The notes under the pieces are model-generated. The model worked only from the letters and a program-made list of their open reading frames with translations. It was not told the DNA's origin and did no database searches. A DNA stretch of 64,000 bases from Pseudozyma flocculosa PF-1 (Eukaryota > Basidiomycota > Ustilaginomycetes > Ustilaginales > Ustilaginaceae): positions 478,197 through 542,196 of the forward strand of contig NW_006920872.1 in NCBI RefSeq assembly GCF_000417875.1, written 5' to 3'. Each line of letters starts with the position of its first letter. Position 1 is the first letter of the stretch. The position numbers were made by a program, and so were the translations under genes. Below, in pieces: positions 51,281-61,019 of this stretch.

Positions 51281-52685
51281 GGCGGATGATGTGTCTTGAC
51301 GGGGTTCGGAGGGGGGGTGACGGGTGGTGGTGTGAGAAGGTGTCAGGCAGACGATCGCCCCTTCTGGCTGGGACGCCCGCCAGGCCCCCGGCCTCTCGCC
51401 TCTGCTGGCTGACTGGCTGGCTGGCGGGCGCCGCCGCCGCCGCCGTATGCCCCCGCCTCTGGCTCTTGCACCTGGCACCGCTAGGCCCTGTCGTCTGGCC
51501 CAGACGGCACCGGGGGCTCCTTCGCTCCTTTGGCAAATTCCCGTCGATCAGCCAGGGCAGGCGCAGTCGCCAGCCTCGGCCGAAATTTCTCAGCTGGCCG
51601 CCAGACTTTGAATTTTTCGAGCTTAGAGCACGTGATCTTGATCTGATTTTCGGCCTGCGAGCGGCTTTGCTTCTCTCGGCCCTCTTGGATGGCCCCCCGC
51701 CTGCCGGCGCTGGGGGGGGGTCGACGCAGGGCAGGCAAGGGCAGGCGGCACAGACGGGCGAGCTGTGGGCCGCGGGCGGAAGGAGCGCGCTGGCGATGCC
51801 AAGGCGCAAAGGGCCAGCTGCAACGCCCTCCTTCCCACCTCGTCCTCGTCACCACATATCCCCCTCATCGTCAAGGTAAGTCGTCGACAGATACCCGGCC
51901 GCCCCGTCAGCATCGTACCGACACGCCGCAGAGATGATCGCCGCGATCAAGCGCACCATGGGCACAAGGAAGAAAAGACGAAGCGTTGGAGAGGAGGAAG
52001 CAGGGTCGGGGTCAGAAGGAGGATGATGATGATGGGATCCGACGCGACCATGCTACACCACAGCCGCGCCGACCTCGACGACAACACCTACGGCCCATCC
52101 CGACACGGCCCACGCGACCGCGACCGTTGACTCAGCGCCCACAACACCGGGACAGACCGCCTATGCGACGCCAGCTAGCCAACGATTCCGCAATCGAGCC
52201 ATGGAACAACTAGGCGAACAGCGACACCTCTACCTTACCTTACCATCGACCATGCCCCGGCAAAGCTCATGCAGCATCCCACCTGCGACACCGCTCTCGC
52301 CTTGCGCTGCTCAGTCTGCTCGGTTTCGGGATCGAGGGTGGAAAGGATGACATGGGTGGAAACTGGTCGACAATCGTCTTTGCGCGGACTAGGCTCGCAC
52401 CTGTCGGGATGGCAGGACGCGGGTCCGATGATGTCCTCAAACATTCCTTGTTACAGATCAGGACGTGCCTCGTCCGGTCTCGCGTCTCTGTACGAGGCGG
52501 GGCGCTGGGCTCGAGGCTTTCCCTGCATCGCCCTGGGGCGACTTGATCGAGGCAACCTAGCTTAGGCTCCGACCCTCGCAAGGCTCTGGCATGCTCACAC
52601 CCGTGCTGCCCGCCCTTTCTCCTTCTCTGTTTGCTCCTTGCTGCTGTCGCCTTCTGGTGCTGCTTCCTTGGACGCTACAGACACA
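51281..52685. promoter_or_regulatory. Divergent promoter region of eL21 and uS4
   Basis: 1.4 kb between the two start codons. It contains TGAATTTTT near 51609, a C/G-rich run at 51712-51719 and a near-palindrome CCTAGCTTAGG at about 52556-52566, about 120 bp from the uS4 start. No other gene is visible. Co-regulation of the pair is inference. Confidence 0.55.
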
Positions 52686-53500
52686 ATGTGAGTGACACCC
52701 TCGAGCCTCTCATCTGCCGGGACGTGGACAAGAACACGGCAGGAGGTGCTGACTGACCCCTCTGCCCCGTATCTGTGCTTTGGTGTTCTGTTGCCGTCTC
52801 CGCCTCTAGGCCCCGTGCTCCCCGCAACCACTCCAAGACCGCCAAGGTCCCCCGTAGGCCCTTCGAGTCGGCTCGTCTCGATGCCGAGCTCAAGCTGGCC
52901 GGAGAGTACGGTCTCCGCAACAAGCGTGAGATCTGGCGCATTGCCCTCACCCTCTCCAAGATTCGTCGTGCCGCTCGTGAGCTGCTCAAGCTCGACGAGA
53001 AGGACCCCAAGCGCCTCTTTGAGGGCAACGCCATCATCCGCCGTCTTGTGCGCATCGGTGTGCTCGACGAGGCCCGCATGAGGCTCGACTACGTGCTTGC
53101 CCTCAAGATCGAGGACTTCCTCGAGCGCCGTCTCCAGACCCAGGTCTTCAAGAGCGGCCTCGCCAAGTCGATTCACCACGCCCGTGTCCTCATCACCCAG
53201 CGCCACATCCGGTAAGTGTCGCGTGACCCTGGCGTATTCGGCCGTCATGCTTCACGGCACCTGGTCCCTAACCCTTCGATCTCCTCGCCAACCTCTTGAA
53301 TACCCGTACACAGCGTCGGCAAGCAGATCGTCAACGTCCCCTCGTTTGTCGTCCGTCTTGACTCGCAGAAGCACATCGACTTCGCCCTCACCTCGCCCTA
53401 CGGCGGTGCCCGCGCCGGCCGTGTCAAGCGCAAGCGTGCTCGCGCTGCCGCCGAGGCTGCTGGCGGTGACGACGCCGGTGACGAGGAGGAGGAGGAGTAA
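52686..53500 (+). CDS. RPS9: 40S ribosomal protein uS4 (RPS9)
   Basis: Small-subunit protein uS4, which acts at the decoding centre. Three exons, 52686-52687, 52810-53211 and 53314-53500 (introns 122 and 102 nt), give 196 aa; yeast Rps9 is 197. The first coding exon supplies only A and T of the start codon: genomic AT is followed by donor GTGAGT, and exon 2 begins G CCC CGT, giving Met-Pro-Arg-Ala-Pro-Arg. The body has [60 protein letters not shown] and, after the second intron, [20 protein letters not shown] and [14 protein letters not shown], with an acidic tail. All are family hallmarks. Divergent from eL21. Confidence 0.93.
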
Positions 53501-54089
53501 GCCGCTCGCCCAACGCTTGCACTCCAACCCCTCTCGCATACCCCTCCCCTCCAAAAGCGGCGGACCGTGGATCAGCCGCGCAGGAGCTCTGCCGCGTGAG
53601 GAGCCTCTGTGCGTCGATGGCCTCCGGTCCGCTTTAGACGGCGACGGCGACGAGCCAGTCTCGGAGCCAGGCAATGGATTGATTCTCGACTCCAAGACGC
53701 GGCGGTTCTTTTTTGGGAGCACCTCACCCCTGTTTGAGCGGTCCAGCTGTATACGTCGCATCGTCCGTCGTGGATCGGCGTCGGTCCGTCACCTGTCGCT
53801 ACGTCGCCTATCTCCTCTCTCCATGCCATGTACTACGTACCACCCTCACACTCTCGCCCCCCAAAAAAACCAAGCCAACCACGCAAATCATGCATTGCTC
53901 CCACAACGACTGGCCGAGGCGGGTCTCCGGCAGCGCCGCCGAGCGTCTGTCTTGGAGGACAATGGACGATAGTGGTGATTTGAGGGCGCACAGGTACAAG
54001 TACAGACAGAGATGCCACAGTCGCCTCGGACGACGGGCATTGCCAGGGCGGAGGTAACGTTCCAGCCCATGTGGATTCGTCCGACGCCA
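53501..54089. terminator. Convergent 3' intergenic region uS4 / coiled-coil gene
   Basis: 589 bp between two stop codons; it must hold both 3' ends. There is a T run at 53709-53714 and an A run at 53863-53869. No gene is visible. Confidence 0.5.
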
Positions 54090-54770
54090 TCAGAGCTCGG
54101 CCATCTCGGCGGCAACCTCCTGCATCTCCTGGGCGATGTCGTCCCTGAACGAGGCGATCCTCGCATCGAGCGAGGCGATCTTGTCGTTAAAGTCCCTCTG
54201 CTGGGACAGGGCGACCTTCCTGAGCTGGTCCCGCTCGACCGTGGCGCGGAGGAGGTCGTTTTCTTTCGCCTGGATGCGACCGACGAGCGCGGCCAGCTGC
54301 GGCTTGTCGATGTGCGGCAGGGCGAGCTCGGTCTGGATGGCGCGGGCGCGGTGCGAACACTCGAGGAGGCCCTGGGTGACGAGGTGCAGGATCTCCTGGA
54401 GCATGTCGTCGCTAATGGCGATCCTGCCACCGCTCTGGGCGCCCTCGGCATCGTGGGCGGCGGCGGCGTGGGAGCACGAGTGGGGCGTGCGTGCCGCCCG
54501 CTGCTGGTCGGCGGACGACGGGGATGTCAAGTTGGCCGCATCAGACGATGCCGCCGACGTCGAGGCCGCCTGCCCTGCCGTTGCTGTGGTCACTGGTGGT
54601 GGTGGTTGGGAGAGGTAGGTCGAGAAAGCGTCGTTGTACTCGTGCCAGTGCGCCACCCTCCGCTCCTGGCACTCCTTGAACGACCGGAGCAGGTGCAGCG
54701 CCGTCGTCGGCTCGTCGCCGGTGGCGTTCGGCATGTCCGTCGCAGCTGGCGGAGAGGAGCCGATCGACAT
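54090..54770 (-). CDS. Coiled-coil protein, tentatively REX1-B-like (226 aa)
   Basis: Single exon starting at the ATG at 54770, which has a good context (ACC before ATG); the frame extends further only through non-ATG codons. Residues about 20-52 form a helix (LHLLRSFKECQERRVAHWHE, then AFSTYL). A Ser/Ala/Pro linker covers about 53-115. Residues about 120-226 are predicted helix and coiled coil (ISDDMLQEILHLVTQGLLEC, then QLAALVGRIQAKENDLLRAT). The pattern of a helix with Gln-Arg-Arg, an AFxxYL turn and a later LAxLxxxIQxxE helix resembles the REX1-B domain family, which was named from a Chlamydomonas DNA-repair locus. This is a pattern-level guess that I cannot test here. Convergent with uS4. 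Confidence 0.6.
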   Translation of the reverse strand: MSIGSSPPAATDMPNATGDEPTTALHLLRSFKECQERRVAHWHEYNDAFSTYLSQPPPPVTTATAGQAASTSAASSDAANLTSPSSADQQRAARTPHSCSHAAAAHDAEGAQSGGRIAISDDMLQEILHLVTQGLLECSHRARAIQTELALPHIDKPQLAALVGRIQAKENDLLRATVERDQLRKVALSQQRDFNDKIASLDARIASFRDDIAQEMQEVAAEMAEL

Positions 54771-55919
54771 GGTTGCGCAGGGGCCTCGAGAGGGCAAAGA
54801 GGGTGATCCGAGTCGGCGACAGGCAGAAACACCAGGCGCAGCTGCAGGCTGGAAGAACGACGTCGGCGGCGGCGGCGGCGGCGGCTGAGCTGAAAGCGAA
54901 GCAGGTGGTGGTCAAAGCGAAGGCGGCGGGGCGACGCGGCGACGCGGCATGCAACGATTCACGGAGCCGAAAGGCGTACAGCGCGGAGAGGGTCGCGGAA
55001 GAGCCGGACCGGCCAGGGTCCGATGCCCTGACCTGGCCTCCTGCCCTGACTTCGCCAAGGCCGCACGACGACGATCCGGCTCGACGCGGCGCGGGCCCCA
55101 CGCAGCCCATCGATCGCGATCATGTCCGGGACCCCGAAAGCCACATCGGAACGGCGTAGCATGAACACCTGCTTGCGCCGCCCTCGCCCGCTCCGGCCGA
55201 CGAGAGCAGCGGGCGGGCAAAGAGAGCAAGCAAGCAGATAGAGTCATGCTCAGCCGGAGCTCACGTCTCACTCAGCCCCGAAACTCCTCTCGATCTTCCC
55301 CTCAGCGGTGTGCGTCCGTGGCTACGCTGTTGATGAATCCCTTGCCCTGATCGGCCTGAGGTGAAGATGTGCAGTAGTGGGTAGTAATACGGTGCGATGC
55401 TGTGGAACCTTTGTGCGAGCTGTGCTCTCGCTTCGCGCTGTGCCAGGCGGTCGAATACTGTACGACGCACGACGCCAACGACGACCAAAGGGGCCAAGCC
55501 AGGCCAAGAGAGCTCTAAAATGCGCGCCAGGCTCGGCATACCCGGTGGATCCTGCAGGCCTGCCCAACGAGGTGGTGGTGATGGCCACCATCCCAACACC
55601 AAAGGCGGCGGGTCATCGCCGTCACCAGCATCATCAATTGTCGTTGCGAAGGAGGTGGCGATGCAGCCGTTGGCTAGCTCCCCTACCTTTGCCACCGGCG
55701 ACTTTCGGAAGGGCGCCGAGGCAAGCAGGGTGGGGGAAAAGCCACAGGCAGGCACACCGCCGGCGGCTGCCGGATGACAAGCAGCAGCGCGGCCGCCTGG
55801 TTGCTCTCACAGACCTCACTCATCGCGCTGCCTCCTCCTCCACCCGGCGAACCCGACATTTTTTTCGATGGACGAGCCAGAGGAGAAGCAGGCAGGGCTC
55901 AGGGCCCAGAGCTCAGGGC

Positions 55920-55938
55920 GGGCAGGCAGGCAGGCAGC
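55920..55938. repeat. GGCA tetranucleotide tract
   Basis: Four to five GGCA units in the TPS3-like upstream region, like the tract at 322-351. Confidence 0.8.
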
Positions 55939-56162
55939 CAAGAAGCAGGCAGGGCCAGCCAGCAAGCCAGCCAGCCCAACTCTGGGGCGAATTTGCCGAG
56001 GCCATCCCCCCCGCTGCGCCGCTTCTTTGAGCGAGCCTTCTTGCCGGGGCAGGAAAGAAACGGCTTCCTGGCGGCCTGCTGCTGGCCTGCCTTGCCTTGC
56101 CTACCTGCTTGCTTCTCGCAGCTTCGGTCCGCAGCCAGCGAGGCAGCCTACCCTCCCCTAGC

Positions 56163-56181
56163 CTGCTTGCTTGCTTGCTTG
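56163..56181. repeat. CTTG tetranucleotide tract
   Basis: Four CTTG units flanked by CTGC, about 760 bases before the TPS3-like start codon. Confidence 0.8.
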
Positions 56182-56938
56182 CCTTCTGTCCTCTTGCTTC
56201 CAGGTGCCCCATGTACCTCTCACTCACCCTTCTGCCTCCCGTCGTCGTCGCTTTCTCTTCCACGTCCCTCCTGCCGCCTCCTCGCCCGTCTCGTCTCCTG
56301 GTCAAGGTAGCCCACGCCCCGATCGAGCCCGTCTCTTTCTGCAAGACCGAAGAGCACTGCGAAGCTGTCATTCGAAGGACCCCGGGCAGCTCCTGATCAT
56401 TCATCACGCCGCCATCGTCACACTACGGCAGTACGGTGGTGCCGAGCTTCGACACGTAACGCACGCTGCTGCGCTCGCCCTCAGCTGCTTGATTCCACGT
56501 CGCCGGCCTGCGGCGTCGCCTCGTCGTCTCCTTGGCTCGCCCCCTGGAGCTGCTTCGGCTGCGTTCCGCCGACGTACCACTCGGCCTCGTCCGCGCGGGC
56601 CGTTTCAGAGTCGTAGTCACACCCACCGCCCTACGCCCTCGTTCGATCTTCGAAACCTCGCCGCGCACTCGAGGAGACGGCGTCGGAACGGCTCCCGACT
56701 TTTTGGCTCCACATAAGGCTCAACCCAGCCCGAGGAGCAAGACAGAATTAGCGTCCCGCCCCGCAACTCGCTCCCCTTTCAACCTCATCACCTCACCAAA
56801 ACCTCATCATCCGCAAACGGCCTCCTTCTGCCAGCTGCAGAGACCAAGCTCACGTTCTGCTGCCGATAGCAAGCCGAGCGACACGACGACGGGCGAGCTC
56901 AAAAGGCTGCGCTCCTCTCTGCACACGCATCCGCCGCC

Positions 56939-59900
56939 ATGCCGAGACGCGGTCGCCTCGGCGGCCACCGGGTCATCATCGCATCCCTCTTTCTTCCGGA
57001 TACGCTCCACTTCAGCGAGCCAGAGCTCGACTCGGCCTTTACCGAGTCGCCCGAGGAGTCGACCGCGCCGCCCTCGCCCGACTCGTGCCTGCGCGAGCCA
57101 CCGTTGCCGATCCATGAGCTCTCCACGCGCCTCGCCGCCTCCATGAAGGACGGCCGCGGCAGCGGTGATCACGACGTCGTCCGCCCCAAGTCGACCGCCG
57201 TTCCAAAGACACCCAAGCATCGCCAGTCCTCGTTCTCGGACAAGAAGATCAACATGAGCGAGCTGATGTACGAGGCCACTGCCTTCCCCAAGCTCGACGT
57301 CAAGGGCGACGGCAGCGTCAGCGGACCACCTTCGCCCAAGGGCAGGTCGCGTCGGGGCTCGATGTCCGAGCACAGCCTGACGACTTCGGACATCCCCGTT
57401 GCCCCCGCCTCCGACCACGGCCGCTCGGCCTCATCCATCGAGGCCGGCAGCAGCGCAGCCCGTCCGACCTCTCCGCTGCCGGGCGCCAAGGGTTCGTTCG
57501 CACCCGTACCTTCGGGTCAAAAGAGCCGCAGGACCAGCTTCAACACTACCGGACCATCCGGCCAGGCCCTCTCTCAGAACCCAACTCCCATGGAGGGGCC
57601 CGGAACGCAGACGCCCGGCGCTCAGGCGGGCGGGAGGCAGGGCATGACGATGCCCTTGAGCATTATCTCGGACATGGCGGTGAGTCGGGTCAATGTGGCA
57701 CAATGGCGGATGCGTCGTTGCAAGGGATGCTGCGCGGCGCTCGAGTGAGCGTGGAGCGAGAACTGACCGAGCCCTGCTCACCAATCCTTGATCCCCCTTT
57801 TCCTTACTTCAGGCAAAACGAGGTGGTCCGATCCCGCAGGTGTCGACGCCCGGGGACAGCGAACGACACCACCCATTCGGCTCGGGAGCGGTCACGCCGA
57901 TGGCGGGTGCGCAGACTCCGGGTAGCGCCAATCGTCCGTCGTTTGGGACGACCCGGAGTTTCGGTGCGCTCAACCCATCGGCCCTGAGCATGACCAAGGC
58001 CAACAACACTCCTGGCGCCAACACATCGGGGCCCTCGCGCCCTGGCGGCCCTTCGTCCACGTCTGCCAGCAAACAGCAACAGCAGCAGCAGCAGCAGCAG
58101 CCTCAGCAGCAACTGCCTAACTCGGGCTCGTCGTCGTCCTCTGCCAAGCCGCCAAGGCCTTCGCAGCTTGTCCGTGCCGCCAGCGCCAAGCCCAGCATCT
58201 CGCAGTTCGAACAGGTGCAGGGCGGAACGTCGAGGAGGTCCGAGGGCTTGCTGGATCAGCCGGGTCGATTGGCGGAGGACCGTGATCGCTCGGGCGGCGC
58301 GTCGCCTTCGCCTTCGGCAAAACTGCGCAACCTCAGCATCAGCGGTGCGAGGAGTGCGCACGGCGCCTCGTCTGCCTTCGGCCGCAACCGCAGCATCCGC
58401 GCCGCGCCGCGCATCCGCCACGGCGTGCGCGCGTCCTCGAAGAGCAGGTCGGGCCTTGCACGGAGGACCTCGGCCACCTCGATGGATACCTTCGCCGACA
58501 GCCCCTCTGGCCTTCCCCCTTTCGAGTTCGTCTCGAACCCCGCGGCCAACGGCGGTCTCATCAACGCGGTCCGCAGCATCGAGCGCGAGAAGCTGCGAGC
58601 CGGCAAACTCTACGTAGGCACGGTCGGCATCGACACCGAGGGCTGGCTTGGCCCAGCCGAGAAACGCGAAGTGGAGATGCGCTACCGCAAGGAGAAGAGC
58701 TCGGTACCGGTGTGGGTCGACGACGATGACTTCGACAGCAGCTACAACCAGTTCTGCAAGCAGATTCTCTGGCCCACCTTTCACTACACCCTGCCCACAT
58801 CCAAGGGGCTCGAGCACGAGCAGGAGTCGTTCCGGGCCTACGTCGAGGTCAACCGACGCTTTGCCGACGCCATCGAGGAGGCGTACGAGGAGGGCGACAT
58901 TGTCTGGATCAACGACTACCACCTCCTGCTGGTGCCCCAGATGGTGCGCGAGCGCCTGCCGCACGCCACCATCGGTCTCTTTGTCCACATCGCTTTTCCG
59001 TCGAGCGAGCTCTTCCGGTGCCTCAGCGTCCGCGAGACGCTGCTCAAGGGCATGCTGGGTGCCGACCTGATCGGGTTTCAGACGCACAACTTCTGCCGCC
59101 ACTTCCGCCAGACCGTCAGCCGCATCCTCCAGCTCGAGGCAACGCCCAAGGGCATCCAGCTCGACGGCAGCTTCGTCGCCGTGTCGCCGTTCCCGATTGG
59201 CATCGACGTCCGCAGCCTCAACGCCAAGCGGCAGGACCCCGAGGTGCAGGAGTGGGTGTCGAAGCTGCGCGAAAAGTACTCAGGCAAGCGCATCGTCGTC
59301 GGCCGCGACAAGCTCGACTGGATCAAGGGCGTGCGCCAGAAGCTGCTGGCGTTCGAGACGTTCCTCGACGAGCATCCCAAGTGGGCCGGAGAGGTGGTGC
59401 TGATCCAGGTCGCCCTCGCCACGACGGAGCAGAACGAGGAGATTGGCGAGGCCACCGACGTGGTGGCGAGGATCAACAACAAGTACAGCTCGCTCACCTA
59501 CCAGCCCGTCGTCTTCCTCCACGTCCAGGACATCACCTTCAGCCAGTACCTGGCGCTGCTGACCGTGGCCGACTGCTTCCTCGCCACCAGCCTGCGCGAG
59601 GGGATGAACCTGACCTCGCACGAGTACGTCGTTTGCCAAGAGGTGCGCCACCGGCCGCTGGTGCTGTCCGAGTTCACGGGCACCTACTCTGGGCTGCGCG
59701 CCTGCATCGGCATCAACCCCTGGAACACCAAGCAGGTGGCCAACGCCATCCACAAGGCGCTGACGATGGACGAGTCGGAGCGCGTCCAGCGGTGGACCGA
59801 CCTGCACCGCGTCGTCGTCACCCAGACGGCGCAGCACTGGATCACGTCTCTCCTCGGCCACCTCGAGCGCGCCCATCTCGAACAGGAGCGCCTCGAGAAC

Positions 59901-61019
59901 ATGTTTGTGCCGCGCCTCGAGGTCGCGCAGCTCGTCTCCGAGTGGCGCGCCGCCAACTCGCGGCTGCTGCTAATCGACCTCGAGGAGACGCTCGTCAAGC
60001 TCGACCCCGCCATGTTGCGCGAGCAGGGATGCTTCGAGCCGCCCGAGTGGCTGGTCAAGCTGCTCACCGACCTCACCTCGGACGGCAAGAATGTCGTCTA
60101 CGTGCTCAGCGCCATGGGCACCGACGACCTCTCCAAGCTGGTCAACGCCGTTGAGAGCGTCGGCTTCGTCGCCGAGAACGGGTGCTTTGTCAAGCACGCC
60201 CGCGAGACCTACTGGAACAGCCTCGTGGCCGCCTTCGACCTGCGTCCGATCCGCGACATCCTCAACTACTTCACCGAGCGAACGCCCGGCTCGTACATCG
60301 AGGAGCGCGGCGCGTCGATGTGCTGGCGCTTCTGGAACGACGGCGAAGACAGCAAGACCAACTCGCACGAGGCGCAGTGGGCGCGCCGCCAGTCGGCCGA
60401 GGTCGCCAACCTGATCCACGAGCGCTTCTCGCACTCGCTGCGTGTGATCCCCTGCAAGACGAGCTGTCTCATCATGCCCCGCTACGCCAGCCGCGCCTCG
60501 GCGGTGCAGCACATCATCATGCAGATGAGCGTGCTCGGGACCCCGGCCTTCCCCACTGCCAGCAGCAGCACCTCGTCGCTCGCCACACCCGGCGCGGCGC
60601 CCTCAGCGGTGGCGCAGCGCCTGCCCGACCAGCCGCACCACCTCCCCCTGCACCACCCTCCGCTCGAGTCGGCCTACAAGCAGCCGTCCAACTACTGGCC
60701 GGCACCGGGCTCGACGACGGTGAACTCGTCGCCCGTCCAGCACCCTGGCTCGCGCCATCGAGGCTCGATGTCGCATGGCGCGCACCACGGCCACCACATG
60801 GGACAGTTCGACTTTGTGCTGGCGCTGGGCCAGGATGAGAAGTTGCTGGCCTACGTCAACACGCTCGACCTCTTCGCGCCCGTCACCTGCACCACGGTCG
60901 ACCTCGACAAGAACCGGGGCACCGAGGCGGCCTACTTCCTGGCGCCCGAGGATGTGCGCGAGGCGCTCGAGGAGATCATCAACTTCCGGGCTCGCGACCT
61001 CAAGTGGGCGCATGGATGA
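56939..61019 (+). CDS. TPS3: TPS3/TSL1-type regulatory subunit of the trehalose synthase complex
   Basis: In yeast Tps3 and Tsl1 are large regulatory subunits that bind Tps1 and Tps2. Two exons, 56939-57679 and 57813-61019 (intron 133 nt), give 1315 aa. The N-terminus keeps the family motif VIIASLFLPDTLHFSEPE, followed by about 450 disordered Ser/Pro residues with a short poly-Gln run. The glycosyltransferase-like domain begins near 490 and has IWINDYHLLLVPQMVRERLP, in which Asn614 stands where catalytic TPS has His in HDYHL. RDKLDWIKGVRQKLLAFETF and SLREGMNLTSHEYVVCQ follow. The phosphatase-like domain begins near 965 with LLLIDLEETLVKLDP: Asp969 is kept but the second Asp of DxDxT is Glu971, so phosphatase activity is unlikely. 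Both changes point to a regulatory role. A disordered insert lies near 1165-1240. The choice between TPS3 and TSL1 is not possible here. Confidence 0.92.

Larger units (their letters stand above)
54771..56938. promoter_or_regulatory. Divergent intergenic region between the coiled-coil gene and TPS3-like
   Basis: 2.2 kb with no supported gene. It carries GGCA and CTTG repeats (55920-55938, 56163-56181), a T run at 55859-55865, and five STRE-like AGGGG/CCCCT pentamers (55298, 55489, 55680, 56155, 56773). In GC-rich DNA several such pentamers are expected by chance, so stress control through them is only a possibility. The last 700 bases are pyrimidine-rich, like a 5' UTR. Confidence 0.5.

Noticed and set aside
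54771..56938. Five AGGGG/CCCCT pentamers as stress-response elements of the TPS3-like gene
   Set aside because: About three or more are expected by chance in 2 kb of this GC-rich DNA, so I do not call them as sites.
57804..59102. 432-codon minus-strand frame opposite the TPS3-like gene
   Set aside because: Antisense shadow; the plus strand carries clear trehalose-synthase family motifs.
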